A DNA stretch of 64,000 nucleotides from Paracoccus everestensis (GCF_021491915.1 NZ_CP090836.1:792501-856500), one strand, 5' to 3'; positions 1-11,957 are shown, numbered from the stretch's first letter. A program made the numbers and translations. Notes: generated by a model not told the origin, from the letters alone.

Positions 1-2204
<2,204 letters not shown>

Positions 2205-2333
2205 GATCCGGAAGAAGACAGACTTCCGTGTGCGCAGGCACACAGAACTGAAATCTTCCAACGCATCCTTGGACAACATCGTCCCGCAATCCCCCAAAAG
2301 GATCGCGGGACAACGCTGATCGCCTCTTTCCCG

Positions 2334-2450
2334 GTCTGGTGGCCCTAGCGCGAGCAAAACACCCGATCCCATCCCGAACTCGGCCGTTAAGTGCCGCTGC
2401 GCCGATGGTACTGCGTCTCAAGACGTGGGAGAGTAGGTCACCGCCAGACC
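2334..2450 (+). rRNA. rrf: 5S ribosomal RNA
   Basis: This is a 117-base segment whose ends pair (GTCTGGTGG with CCGCCAGAC). It contains the conserved CCCGATCCCATCCCGAACTC loop and the late GGGAGAGTAGGTC block typical of alphaproteobacterial 5S rRNA. It lies about 130 bases after the 23S 3' end and 60 bases before tRNA-fMet, the standard rrn order in this family. The ends are set by the terminal helix and are good to within a few bases. Confidence 0.95.
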
Positions 2451-2510
2451 TGGAAAGACGCGATAAAATCTCCCTGAAAACGATGAAAAAACCGACACCG
2501 ACAACCCTGC

Positions 2511-2587
<77 letters not shown>

Positions 2588-2607
2588 AACCAAGCCTAAA
2601 ATGACAC

Positions 2608-2633
2608 AAGCCCCGGATAAACGCCGGGGCTTT
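2608..2633 (+). terminator. rrn operon intrinsic terminator
   Basis: AAGCCCCGG (2608-2616) pairs perfectly with CCGGGGCTT (2624-2632) around a seven-base loop and ends in a short T run. It lies 20 bases after tRNA-fMet and closes the rRNA operon. Confidence 0.8.
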
Positions 2634-2667
2634 GGCATGTCCGCGTCTTGCAGGAATGCGAGGTTTG

Positions 2668-3304
2668 CTTTGCGCTGCACTCTCCATTCTGAATGCACCA
2701 GTCCTGTAGAGCGGGGTTCGTCATGGTGCCTCCCATCGTATCAGTTCGTCTCGGAACGCTTCGGTGGGTGTTCGATAGCCCAGACACTTTCGGGGGCGTG
2801 GCGTTCAACCGCTGACACATCATCCTCATCGAACGAGGTGTCAGCTGCGACACAGCAGCGTCCCGGGGCAGGCAGCGACGGAGCCGCTTGTTCCTGTTCT
2901 CGACTGAGCCCCTTTGCCACGGCTTGCGCGTCGCAGAACCACGCCTTCGTGCCAAGGCCGGTTTCCAGCTCGCGCCAGGCCACGAACTCCAGGCCGCGGT
3001 CAAAGGTGATCGAGTGCCGCGCGTCGGCGGGCAGAGGGCGACATAGGCCCGCAGGGAGATCTTTCGTATTTGATAGTCGTGGCTGGGTGAGGCTACAGTG
3101 TCGGGACGCGACATGCAGGTGCACGGCAGCAAAGCGTGATGTCAGATCGACGTTGCTGTCCTCGCGCCATGGGAAGGTCTTCCACATATCGGCGTTTGTG
3201 CAGCGGGTGCGGCGCGGCGCGGATCTGATCGATCGCCATCTCAGGCTCGGTTTGGACAACAATCTCGTCTGGCATCTTTGCTTTTTGTCGATGTTACGGA
3301 TCAT
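2668..3304 (-). pseudogene. IS30-family transposase remnant (C-terminal half, frameshifted)
   Basis: Reverse-strand frames between about 3300 and 2725 read as the catalytic half of an IS30-family transposase. They show an SITFDRGLEFVAW-like block with the second catalytic Asp, then AWFCDAQA, then, after a frame change near 2930, WQRGSVENRNKRLRR and a C-terminal CQRLNATP. The N-terminal helix-turn-helix half is missing and at least one frameshift breaks the DDE domain, so it cannot be active. A candidate outer end is the TTTGCGCTGCACTC-like sequence near 2668, resembling IS30-type ends; that boundary is an inference. Confidence 0.7.
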
Positions 3305-3708
3305 CCAACCAGATCTCTGGAAGCCAAAGCTGCCACGCAGTCGGCAAGCCCGACCTCATTGCCAATGGAAAGACTGACTGCTATCTGGCAATAGTCCTGC
3401 TTGCCGAGATGTCCGCAATGTTGACGGGCGACAACCCCGGGATGGTTGCTCTTTGGGGAAAGCCCGTGTCACCGATAATCCGGGCCGTGACCGAGCCACC
3501 GCCTTTCATGCGGGAGCAAGACTCGATAGCAAACGCGCCCCATCAGCGCTTCGTCTGACCAAGAGGCTTGTCCCAGAAAGAATAAAAGGAACTGGTGCCT
3601 GGTGCAAACATGCGACGGCGCCGTCACCGCGGCCAGTGGCGCCACGCTTTTGCACCGCGCCGGCATCATCAACCCCGTGCAATCCATCAAGGCTCCGCAC
3701 GATCCACC
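3305..3708. other. unassigned stretch between two IS remnants
   Basis: About 400 bases hold no complete gene. Two short plus-strand open frames have protein-like composition. One, an ATG at 3409 to a stop at 3558 (49 codons), runs on open upstream. The other runs from about 3599 past 3708 into the IS end. They are in different frames and match no family I recognise. They may be fragments of a gene or genes destroyed by the insertions. Confidence 0.35.
3409..3558 (+). pseudogene. short open frame, possible gene fragment
   Basis: This is a 49-residue frame beginning MSAMLTGDNPGM and ending QRFV, without an obvious ribosome-binding site. The frame stays open upstream of the ATG to at least 3342, which suggests a fragment of a longer protein rather than a small gene. 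I do not recognise the family. It lies between two degenerate insertion sequences and is probably non-functional. Confidence 0.25.
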
Positions 3709-4605
3709 TGGTCTTGCCCCCGTTTCACCGGACACTCCTCAGGCGGTTGCTGTTTGAGCTGCGATAAACTTGCGTGGCGAGCGCATCTTCAGCCCTGAAT
3801 GCGGGTGGTTGTTGTTGTAATCCTTGATCCAGCTTCCGATCAATCCAAGGACTGTCTGGGCATCCGGCAGCGGTGTCACCTGGGCGTAATCGCGCTTCAG
3901 CGTCTTTACGAAAGGCGAGCCATTGTTCGCCACTGGTCCGAGGACATGGCGAGCGAGACACCGTTGCTTTGTGGGCTCTGCACCGGTGTGAAGCAGGGTT
4001 TCAGCCCCAGCTGGCGCGCGGAGATCTGCGTTTCCTTCGCAATGGAAGGGGAGCCCTTGTCGGACAGCATCTCAATGACCGAAGGTGCGCGACATGTGCC
4101 GAAGCGACGTTCGACGGCTTCGAGCATGATGTCGCGAATGTCGGACCCGCTGATGCCGGCATTGACCACAGCCCTCCAGGCGATGATCTGCGGTCATGGG
4201 CATTGATGATAAAAGCGTCCCGGACGATGTCGCCGTTCCGAGCCGGGTAAACTCAAAGCCGTCACTGCACCAGCGGAGGTTCGAGCGCATCACGTTGATC
4301 CTGCCGTCATGGATGTGCTCCGGCCGCTCAGAATATTTCCGCGCCAGCAGCAAGTTGTGTGCTGTCATGATCCTGTAGGTGCTTGAGTTGATACCGCTTC
4401 AGGCCGCCATACTTCTTGCGCCCGCGATAATACATCGGCTCGGTCACGCCGATCTGCCGCACCGCGTCGGAAATCGCCATTCCTTGTCCATGAAGCACTT
4501 CAATCTGCCGAAGTTTCAGCACGATATCTTCTGGTTCGTCTCGCTTGCATGCCACCTGCTGTCCTCCTGAAGGGGATAATTCTGTCCGAGTGGGGGACCA
4601 GTTCA
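3709..4605 (-). mobile_element. degenerate IS3-family element, IS2-like group
   Basis: The left end, read on the minus strand from 4605, is TGAACTGGTCCCCC. The right end, read on the plus strand from 3709, is TGGTCTTGCCCCC. Both resemble the terminal repeats of IS2-like elements. The enclosed coding remnants run minus-strand from OrfA to OrfB. At about 0.9 kb the element is shorter than the usual 1.3 kb, reflecting an internal deletion that removes the end of OrfA and the start of OrfB. No clear target duplication was found. Confidence 0.65.
3739..4570 (-). pseudogene. IS2-like transposase OrfA/OrfB remnant, multiply frameshifted
   Basis: Reading from about 4570 downward, an OrfA-like helix-turn-helix segment (LKLRQIEVLHGQG, then QIGVTE and YYR) is followed directly by OrfB catalytic-domain pieces in three different frames. 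The pieces are RWCSDGFEF near 4290, LEAVERRFG with a damaged DNGS site (reads DKGS) near 4100, and FVKTLKRDY to HPHSGLKMRSPR at 3890-3770. Deletion between OrfA and OrfB plus at least two frameshifts make it non-functional. Confidence 0.75.
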
Positions 4606-4702
4606 GGGGGGCACTCCAGCGGCGGGCCAAAGTTATCTAAGGTTAACTATGCGTCAGGGCGAAACGGGATGCCAGCAAAGCTTGGGTGCGCCACGCGCGT
4701 CC

Positions 4703-5098
4703 TCAGTACATAACGGTATGCAGGGTGATGGTGGCGGGTGCGCCTGCCTGAACCTGCGTGCTGCCCCGCGCGATCAGCCAGCCATCCGCCCGCTGCAACC
4801 GTGCAACGACCTGCCGGGGCAGGGGACCGCCCGTTGCGGATGGGGGCAGGGCTATCAACACATTCATCTGTCTTGATCCGCCATCGCTCTGGGCATTTAT
4901 CCGTGCACCGCCGGATGGCCGGCTGGCTGCTCCGTCAAGATATACGACCAATTCACCCTTCGGGATCGTCCCGCCGCCTTCGTAGGCGACGGCAACTTCG
5001 ATCTGGGTCGGATGGGGCGCATCGGCCCCGGCGGTTGCCGCAATCGCCGCAGTCGCGGCGGCCAACAATATCGTCCGGCGATGGGCAAGCCGCTTCAT
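4703..5098 (-). CDS. small exported protein of unknown function, downstream of the RTX protease
   Basis: This 131-residue protein starts with a classical signal peptide: basic MKRLAHRR, then a hydrophobic Ala/Leu core, with a likely cut after AGADA near residue 27. The mature part of about 105 residues has no cysteine and alternates short hydrophobic and polar stretches, suggesting a beta-rich fold. It starts 87 bases after the stop of the serralysin-like protease on the same strand, so the two could be co-transcribed. Serralysins of enterobacteria and pseudomonads are often paired with a small periplasmic inhibitor (Inh/AprI family). Size and position fit that role, but I see no Inh motif, so this is only a hypothesis. 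Confidence 0.7.
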   Translation of the reverse strand: MKRLAHRRTILLAAATAAIAATAGADAPHPTQIEVAVAYEGGGTIPKGELVVYLDGAASRPSGGARINAQSDGGSRQMNVLIALPPSATGGPLPRQVVARLQRADGWLIARGSTQVQAGAPATITLHTVMY

Positions 5099-5185
5099 CT
5101 TGCGTTCCTCATTGCTTTCGCCCTGCCGAATTTTCCCACGGCGTGGCAGAAGGGGGCGCGGTGCCGCGCGCCCGTTCGGGTTGCT

Positions 5186-8100
5186 TCAGACAACATAGAA
5201 ATCTTCGGCCGAAAGGCCAAGATTCGTGCCCAGCCTCGCGAACCTGACGGCAGCCGTCTGGCCCGATCCATCTGCGTCATAGGACAGAAAGCCGCTGTCG
5301 CTGTCATAAAGGATCCGGTCGTCCGCATCCTGGGCTGCACCGCCCGGACCGCTGCGGAACGCCCCGAAGGCAAGGGCGCCAAGCGCGCCGATCCCGTCGA
5401 AGATGTCACCTGCAAGCAGGATCAGGTCGTCGGCCACGTTGAAGTCCGAAATGCGGTCGATGTTTCCATCCCCAAGCGCGGTCGAGAAGCGGAACGAATC
5501 CTCGCCCGTGCCGCCGATCAGAAAGTCCGCGGCCAACCCGCCATCCAGCAGGTCGCTGCCCGATCCGCCTCGAAGCGTATCCTTGCCGGAAATCCCGGGC
5601 TGGACCGGTTCGGGCGGGAACTCCACCGACACGTTCAGTTCATATGTCGAACCTTCGGGAACCGACGGCGACCAGCCGTTCCCGGGCGCGTCGGGCGACC
5701 AGCTTCCCTCGACGATATAATATGTTCCGGTTTCCTCGACGGTGAAGACGGTGCTTGAATCGCGGTTGGTGGTCGATCCGGGATCGCCGCCGCCATCGTC
5801 GTTCTCAGTGACGATGTTGCCGTCGCTGTCCAGCAGCCTGACCCAGCTGTCATGGACATCGGGATCGGCAATGCCGTCGATGTCGATGGTGATCAGCGTG
5901 CCCGCCGCCAACTCGATGCTGTAGTAACCGGCCTTGCCGGTCCCGGTGGCATTGACGGTGGTATGCAGGACCGTGGTGGAATCGAAGATGTCGGGATCGG
6001 CGGTCAGCGAGAAGTTGTCGGAAATGTCGAGGGCCGTCGCGATCGAACCGTTGGTCGCGTCCGGCCCAAGGGTGACATAGCCGCTGCCCAGGCCGGGGCG
6101 CGGCAGGGGTTCGCCCTGGGGGGTGAAATCGCCCAGCAGGGTGTCATCGCCGTTCCCGGCGCGCAGGTCGTCGGCGCCCCCTTGGCCGGTCAGCATATTA
6201 GCGCCGCCGTTCCCGCTGATCCGGTCGTTGAACCCCGAGCCAGCGCCGTTTTCGATCGAGACATAGACATCACCGTCAGGCCCGCCGCGTGCCAGGTCGA
6301 TGCGGACCCCGGCCGCAGCATCGGCATAATCCGCCGTGTCGCGCCCCGCGCCGCCCAGCAGGGTATCGGCGCCCGCCCCGCCTGCCAGGGTGTCGTCGCC
6401 CGAACCGCCGGACAGTTCGTTGGCCACGTCGTTGCCGGTGATGTGGTCGTCATGGAACGAGCCGACCGCGTTTTCGAAACCGGCCAGGATGTCGTGGCGG
6501 ATGACCGTGCCGCGCCCGACGATCTGCACGGGACCGTCGGCATCGCCGCCCCGGGCAGATCCGTCGGCCAGGTCAATCCTGACGGCGGCCGAGCTTCCTG
6601 CATAGACGACCGTGTCGATTCCTGCGCCGCCGTCCAGGTAATCCTGGCCCGCCCCGCCGATGATCGTGTCGTCGCCGCCTTCGCCATACAGGATGTCGCC
6701 GTCGTTGCCGCCATCCAGCAGGTCGTTGCCATCACGGCCGTTGAAATAATCGCCGCCGCCCTGGCCCCGGAAATGGTTGGCCGCCGAACTGCCGACAAAG
6801 CGGTCGATCCGGTCATCGGATCCGATCAGGTTCTCGATGCTGTCGAAGGTATCGCCTGATGCGGTGCCGCCGCTGGCGACGTTGGTTTCCAGGTTGACCA
6901 GCAACTGGAACGGGCTTTCCCGGCTGAAATCCACCGTATCGCTGCCCGAGCCGCCCCGGAAGACATCGACGCCCGCCTGGCCCAGCAGCAGGTCGTCGCC
7001 ATTGCCCCCGTCCAGCGTATCGTCGCCCGCGCCGCCAAAGATGGTATCGTTGCCATCCCCGCCATACAGCGCGTCGTCGCCGTCGTCGCCGTCGTCGCTT
7101 TCGGTCTGGTCCGCCAGGTCCGCGACGTCGATCGTGTTGTTGATGTCGCGGCTGGCCAGGGAATCGCGCCCGCCTGTGATCAGGTCGTCACCGCCCAGGC
7201 CGAGGATCGTATTGCCGCCCGCTCCACCGTCCAGGGTGTTGTTGCCTCCATCGCCCACAAGGATGCTGGAAAGGGGCGGGCCGCCGTTGCCTGCGGGATC
7301 CCCGCCGTCATTCCGGGGGTCCGGGACGGTTCCGCCTGCATAGATGATGGTTTCCACATTGGCGACGGTGCCGATGTCCAGGCCATCGGCAATCACGATG
7401 ATCGTGTCGCTGCCGCCATCCGCGTCCTCGCGGACAATGTCGTCGGCGGAATCGACGAAATAGGTGTCATTGCCGCCGTTGCCCGCCATGCGGTCGGCCC
7501 CGCCGCGCCCGTCCAGCACGTTATCCCCATCATTGCCGATCAGGATGTCGGCGAACCCGCTGCCGATTCCCTTCTCGATATGGTATTCGGTCTGGTCGGC
7601 ATTGTGGCCGGCAAAGATCGATACGTTGTTGCTGTGGCCGTTCACGCTGGAAAACTGGCCCGCGCGCAGGTCAAGGATCGTTCCCGCCGTTGACCCGGAA
7701 AAGTTGATGGTGTCGTCGCCGCCCGTGTCATGGATGACAAAGCCGATATCGCGCTGCGTCCCCGTCGGTGTCAGCAGATAGCCGTATTCGGTGCTGTTGA
7801 AGCCGTAAACGTTGCTGCCGGTGTTCAGGGCGATCGTCTGATAGGTGCGCTGCCCGTCCGCATCCACGGTCGAGAAGAACCGGCGGATCACGGCCTCGAT
7901 GTCAGCCGTCAAGGGCGTCGCGGCCGACCAGCGGCTTTCCTCGCCCACGTCGATGCCGTCGAAATAGGACATGACGCTGTATTGCTGCCGGTCATAGATC
8001 CAGGTCGCATTGTTCAGATAGTTGATCTGCACGCCCCCAGGACCGCTGTAATTGTACAGGCCGGGGTGGTTCAGGCCGAATTCATGCCCGAATTCGTGAA

Positions 8101-8539
8101 CAAAAGAATCAAAGACATAGCCGCCGATGTCGGTCAGGTCCGGTTCGGTGTCGTGGAACCTTTGGCCGATGCTGACATACTGGTCGGCGGAATAGGCGCT
8201 GCCATCGTCCAACTCGCCCAGTTCGGGGCTGACAACCTCCATCCAGTCGGTCGTTGCGTCGAACGGCGCATCATCGACGATCTCGAACCGCAGGGGCGTG
8301 ACCGACGACCACAGCGTAAGGGCGCCGACGGCGGCGGCCTTGTACTCGGGATGGTCGTTCAGTTCGTGGACGTTGATCCGCAGCGGTTCGGACGCAGTGG
8401 CGGGCGTCAGGTCGCGTCTCAATGCGCCCAGGTGATCCAGGAACGCGTCGTAGTCTTCGCTTTTCCCATAAGGATTGTCGGGCGTTTGGTCATTGATCCA
8501 CCATTCTTCGGTATTCTGGATCGAGGTCGTGGCCGGCAT
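5186..8539 (-). CDS. serralysin-like M10 metalloprotease with RTX repeats and a PPC domain
   Basis: This 1117-residue secreted protease has the zinc site HEFGHEFGLNH at residues 148-158 (HExxHxxGxxH) and a Met-turn YSVMSYF around Met190, as in serralysins and metzincins. Many GGxGxDxLxGG calcium-binding nonapeptides follow, from about residue 360 to 830. A pre-peptidase C-terminal beta-sandwich lies at about 845-1010, then a last RTX block and a hydrophobic C-terminus ending DFYVV, the type I secretion signal. I chose ATG 8539 over the longer frame because AGGGAG lies just upstream. No ABC/MFP/TolC secretion genes are in the window. It is much longer than typical serralysins of about 470 residues. 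Confidence 0.9.
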   Translation of the reverse strand: MPATTSIQNTEEWWINDQTPDNPYGKSEDYDAFLDHLGALRRDLTPATASEPLRINVHELNDHPEYKAAAVGALTLWSSVTPLRFEIVDDAPFDATTDWMEVVSPELGELDDGSAYSADQYVSIGQRFHDTEPDLTDIGGYVFDSFVHEFGHEFGLNHPGLYNYSGPGGVQINYLNNATWIYDRQQYSVMSYFDGIDVGEESRWSAATPLTADIEAVIRRFFSTVDADGQRTYQTIALNTGSNVYGFNSTEYGYLLTPTGTQRDIGFVIHDTGGDDTINFSGSTAGTILDLRAGQFSSVNGHSNNVSIFAGHNADQTEYHIEKGIGSGFADILIGNDGDNVLDGRGGADRMAGNGGNDTYFVDSADDIVREDADGGSDTIIVIADGLDIGTVANVETIIYAGGTVPDPRNDGGDPAGNGGPPLSSILVGDGGNNTLDGGAGGNTILGLGGDDLITGGRDSLASRDINNTIDVADLADQTESDDGDDGDDALYGGDGNDTIFGGAGDDTLDGGNGDDLLLGQAGVDVFRGGSGSDTVDFSRESPFQLLVNLETNVASGGTASGDTFDSIENLIGSDDRIDRFVGSSAANHFRGQGGGDYFNGRDGNDLLDGGNDGDILYGEGGDDTIIGGAGQDYLDGGAGIDTVVYAGSSAAVRIDLADGSARGGDADGPVQIVGRGTVIRHDILAGFENAVGSFHDDHITGNDVANELSGGSGDDTLAGGAGADTLLGGAGRDTADYADAAAGVRIDLARGGPDGDVYVSIENGAGSGFNDRISGNGGANMLTGQGGADDLRAGNGDDTLLGDFTPQGEPLPRPGLGSGYVTLGPDATNGSIATALDISDNFSLTADPDIFDSTTVLHTTVNATGTGKAGYYSIELAAGTLITIDIDGIADPDVHDSWVRLLDSDGNIVTENDDGGGDPGSTTNRDSSTVFTVEETGTYYIVEGSWSPDAPGNGWSPSVPEGSTYELNVSVEFPPEPVQPGISGKDTLRGGSGSDLLDGGLAADFLIGGTGEDSFRFSTALGDGNIDRISDFNVADDLILLAGDIFDGIGALGALAFGAFRSGPGGAAQDADDRILYDSDSGFLSYDADGSGQTAAVRFARLGTNLGLSAEDFYVV

Positions 8540-8927
8540 GATCTGGATCTCCCTGTGCAGCAACCTTGGGTGGTCCGTGCTGGATGGCTTGACGCCTTGG
8601 AGTTCGGGCACGCGCTGCGTGTATTACGTGCAGAACCTATTACCAGGGTTGATGATGATCGCGGTGCGAAAATCTGTCCATGCTTGCACAACCCCGCATT
8701 GACGATATTATAAGCATTGCCAATCAATACTTTGTTCAGCCCATTTCGCAGGATAGGCGAAGTTCGGCCGAGATGGTCGCGGGATTGGGCGCTGTTTTGC
8801 ATGCCAATCTGAAGGCGATTTTTTCGCGGAACAAAACGCAAATGGCCTTGGCATGGATCGTCAACCGCTGGGCGACTTGCTGCGAGACTGGGGAAACGGA
8901 TAGAACGTCGATGGAAAAGGACGTTGC
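8540..8927. other. divergent promoter region between protease and aminopeptidase genes
   Basis: This 388-base gap has lower GC than its surroundings between about 8690 and 8830. A TATAAT lies on the minus strand at 8712-8707 in the right orientation for the protease, but I see no convincing -35 partner. The plus-strand open frame at 8680-8931 runs into the aminopeptidase start and has no recognisable protein features, so I do not call it. Confidence 0.4.
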
Positions 8928-10124
8928 ATGACTGTCAGAACCACCCAAGCCGCGCCAACCGATCTTGACCACGCGCTGGCATCCTTTCACCCGGTATCTG
9001 CCACGCCCATCGGCGTTGCTGCATACAAGGCGCGGCTTGCCGCCCTTCGGGCCGAAATTCGCGTGGCGGGGCTGGCGGCGGTCTGGCTGGACGGATCCTC
9101 GTCGCTGACCTATTTCACCGGGCTGCGGCTGGGCCAGTCCGAACGGATCCACGGCGCCCTGGTGGCCGCCGAAGGACCGCCGGCCTATCTGACACCGGCT
9201 TTCGAGGCGCCAAAGCTGGATGCCTTGCGGCAAATCCCCGGCCCGATGCTGATGTGGGAAGAAGACGAAGATCCGTTTGCGCTTGTCGCGCGATACTTGG
9301 GCGATCTGCCCGGCAGGGGGCTGGGTCTGGACCCGGCAACGCCCTTTGGCTTTGCATCGCGAATGATGGCGGCCCTGGACGGGCAGGGTTGTTCCGCGGC
9401 AGGGATCATCGCCGGATTGCGGCAGATCAAGTCCGCCGAGGAAATCGCCATCATCCAGACCGCGATGGATGCAAGCTGGCACATCCAGCGGGCGGTCCAT
9501 TCCGGCCTGCGCGCCGGGATCACCACAACCGAGATCGGCCAGTTCATCGACGCGGCGCACCAGGCGTCGGGGATGAAACCGCTGTTCCACGCCGTCCAGT
9601 TCGGCCAGGCAACGGCCTTTCCGCATGGCGTGCCGGATCCCCAGATCCTGGAACGTGGCGACATGGTGCTGGTTGACATGGGGGGCACGCTGCACGGGTA
9701 TCGGTCCGACATCACCCGCAGCTATGTGTTTGGCGCGCCCACCGCGCGGCAGCGGCACCTGTGGGGGATCGAACGCGCGGCCCAGGCGGCAGCCTTTGCC
9801 GCCGCGCAGGTCGGCACGCCGTGCGAGGCGGTGGACGCCGCCGCCCGCACGGTGATCGCCGCCGCCGGGTTCGGGCCGGGTTACGCGGTGCCCGGCCTGC
9901 CGCATCGCACCGGCCACGGCTTGGGGCTGGATATCCACGAGGACCCCTGGATCGTGAAGGGGAACCAGACGCCCCTGCAGCCCGGAATGTGCTTTTCAAT
10001 CGAGCCGATGCTGTGCCTTTATGGCGAATGCGGCATCCGGCTGGAGGATATCGTCCACATGACCGGAGACGGGCCGCGCTGGTTCAATCCGCCCGCCGAT
10101 GACCTGGACCGGCCGTTTGGGTAA
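8928..10124 (+). CDS. M24B family Xaa-Pro aminopeptidase/dipeptidase
   Basis: This 398-residue cytoplasmic metallopeptidase cleaves peptide bonds next to proline. The N-terminal creatinase-like domain covers about residues 25-165 and the pita-bread catalytic domain about 175-390. All five metal ligands are visible: Asp in VDMGG, Asp in SDITRSY, His in GHGLGLDIHE, Glu in SIEPM and Glu in RLEDI. A GGAAAAGG-type ribosome site precedes ATG 8928. It lies just upstream of, and in the same direction as, a peptide ABC importer, so a role in using imported proline-containing peptides is likely. Related enzymes in this family also hydrolyse creatine-like or ectoine-derived substrates, so the exact substrate is open. 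Confidence 0.88.
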   Translation: MTVRTTQAAPTDLDHALASFHPVSATPIGVAAYKARLAALRAEIRVAGLAAVWLDGSSSLTYFTGLRLGQSERIHGALVAAEGPPAYLTPAFEAPKLDALRQIPGPMLMWEEDEDPFALVARYLGDLPGRGLGLDPATPFGFASRMMAALDGQGCSAAGIIAGLRQIKSAEEIAIIQTAMDASWHIQRAVHSGLRAGITTTEIGQFIDAAHQASGMKPLFHAVQFGQATAFPHGVPDPQILERGDMVLVDMGGTLHGYRSDITRSYVFGAPTARQRHLWGIERAAQAAAFAAAQVGTPCEAVDAAARTVIAAAGFGPGYAVPGLPHRTGHGLGLDIHEDPWIVKGNQTPLQPGMCFSIEPMLCLYGECGIRLEDIVHMTGDGPRWFNPPADDLDRPFG

Positions 10125-10298
10125 GCAAGATTGACCTTGAATCCGGCTTGTGGTTTTAAGAACAGACGTATCGTCATAGCCGTTGCTGGTGGAACAATCA
10201 TCCTGTCCAGGTGTATGCCTGCATAATATGCACCGCGAATCCCCGTCTGGCGACAACGCGGTCACAAGTTCAACAGAGAGCGTAAAGGATCAATCCGC

Positions 10299-11900
10299 AT
10301 GAACCACCTGTCCCGCAGCCTTCTGGCCGTATCGGCCCTGGCGATGATGACCGCCGTGGCCGAGGCCAAGACCTTTGTCTATTGCTCGGAAGCCTCGCCC
10401 GAGGGCTTCGATCCGTCGCCCTATACCGCAGGCACCACCTTCGACGCGTCTGCCCACCCGATCTATAACCGCCTGACCGAGTTCAAGAAGGGCACGACCG
10501 AGGTCGAACCGGGCTTGGCCGAAAGCTGGGAAGTGTCCGAGGACGGCACGGAATACACCTTCAAGCTGCGCCAGGGCGTCAAATGGCAGTCGAACGACCG
10601 CTTCACCCCGACCCGCGATTTCAACGCCGATGACGTGATCTTCTCGTTCCAGCGGCAGGGCGATTCCGCCCATCCCTGGCACCAGTACATCCCGGGCATC
10701 ACCTATGAATACTATACCTCCATGGATATGCCGAACCTGGTGAAGTCCATCGAGAAGGTCGACGACCATACCCTCAAGATCACGCTGAACCAGCCAGAGG
10801 CGCCGTTCCTGGCAAACATCGCGATGCCTTTCGCGTCGATCGTGTCCAAGGAATATGCCGACACGCTGGAGGCCGCGGGCGCCCAGGAAGACCTGAACAA
10901 CCTGCCGATCGGCACCGGGCCGTTCAAGTTCGTGGCCTATCAGAAGGACGCCGTGATCCGGTATCAGAAGAACCCCGATTACTGGGGCACGGCGCCCAAG
11001 ATCGACGACCTGATCTTTGCGATCACGCCCGATTCCTCGGTCCGTCTGCAAAAGCTGAAGGCCGGCGAATGCCACCTGATGCCCTATCCCTCGCCCGCCG
11101 ACCTGGACTCGATCCGGGCCGACGACAGCCTGAAGCTGGATGAACAGCCGGGCCTGAACGTGGGATATCTGGCCTATAACACCACGGTTGCGCCCTTTGA
11201 CAATCCGAAGGTCCGCAAGGCGTTGAACATGGCCATCAACAAAGAGGCCATCATCGACGGGGTTTTCCAGGGCGCGGCCGAACCCGCCAAGAACCCGATC
11301 CCGCCGACCATGTGGTCCTATAACGACAGCATCGAGGATGATCCCTACGATCCCGAAGCCGCCAAGGCGATGCTGGAGGCCGAAGGCGTCACCGGCCTGT
11401 CCATGAACATCTGGGCGATGCCGGTCCAGCGGCCCTATATGCCCAACGCCCGCCGCACGGCCGAACTGATGCAAGAAGACCTGTCCAAGGTCGGCGTGAA
11501 CGCGCAGATCGTATCCTATGAATGGGGCGAATACCTGTCCAAGTCGATGGAAGCCGGCCGCGACGGCGCGGTGATCCTGGGCTGGACCGGCGACAACGGC
11601 GATCCCGACAACTTCCTGTCGGTGCTGCTGTCTTGCGATTCCGCCAAGGAAGGCGGCGCGAACCGCGCGTTCTGGTGCAACGAGGAGTTCTCGGATCTGC
11701 TGCGTCAGGCCAAGGTGACGGCTAATGCGGCGGAGCGCACGAAGCTTTACGAACAGGCACAGGTCGTCTTCAAGGACCAGGCGCCCTGGCTGACCATCGC
11801 GCATTCGACCCAATACGTGCCGATGTCGACCAAGGTGTCGGGCTTCCAGATGAGCCCGCTTGGCGATTTCACCTTCGAGACCGTTGATCTGGCCGAATAG
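10299..11900 (+). CDS. dppA: periplasmic dipeptide/oligopeptide-binding protein of an ABC importer
   Basis: This 533-residue SBP_bac_5 family protein begins with a Sec signal peptide ([17 protein letters not shown], cut after AEA near residue 23). The body has the family hallmarks: an early [13 protein letters not shown] segment, [31 protein letters not shown] and [11 protein letters not shown]. It captures peptides in the periplasm for the DppBC channel. It heads the dppABCDF cluster and follows an Xaa-Pro peptidase gene. A strong stem-loop separates it from dppB. A nickel- or haem-binding role, known for some homologues, cannot be excluded. Confidence 0.9.
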   Translation: MNHLSRSLLAVSALAMMTAVAEAKTFVYCSEASPEGFDPSPYTAGTTFDASAHPIYNRLTEFKKGTTEVEPGLAESWEVSEDGTEYTFKLRQGVKWQSNDRFTPTRDFNADDVIFSFQRQGDSAHPWHQYIPGITYEYYTSMDMPNLVKSIEKVDDHTLKITLNQPEAPFLANIAMPFASIVSKEYADTLEAAGAQEDLNNLPIGTGPFKFVAYQKDAVIRYQKNPDYWGTAPKIDDLIFAITPDSSVRLQKLKAGECHLMPYPSPADLDSIRADDSLKLDEQPGLNVGYLAYNTTVAPFDNPKVRKALNMAINKEAIIDGVFQGAAEPAKNPIPPTMWSYNDSIEDDPYDPEAAKAMLEAEGVTGLSMNIWAMPVQRPYMPNARRTAELMQEDLSKVGVNAQIVSYEWGEYLSKSMEAGRDGAVILGWTGDNGDPDNFLSVLLSCDSAKEGGANRAFWCNEEFSDLLRQAKVTANAAERTKLYEQAQVVFKDQAPWLTIAHSTQYVPMSTKVSGFQMSPLGDFTFETVDLAE

Positions 11901-11927
11901 GCCCTTCGCGTCACACCTTCGACAAAT

Positions 11928-11957
11928 GAACGCGCGGGCTCGAGTTCCCGCGCGTTC
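11928..11957 (+). promoter_or_regulatory. stem-loop between dppA and dppB, probable mRNA stabiliser
   Basis: GAACGCGCGGG (11928-11938) pairs perfectly with CCCGCGCGTTC (11947-11957), an eleven-base stem with an eight-base loop. No T run follows, so it is not a simple terminator. Hairpins in this place are known to protect the binding-protein mRNA and give it excess over the permease. Confidence 0.65.

Noticed and set aside
5186..8539. Repeated 18- to 27-base units that could look like a tandem repeat or CRISPR array
   Set aside because: The repeats encode GGxGxDxLxGG calcium-binding nonapeptides in one frame and are not exact spacers and repeats.
8680..8931. 83-codon plus-strand frame before the aminopeptidase
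   Set aside because: It overlaps the start and ribosome site of the next gene and shows no recognisable motif or good start signal.
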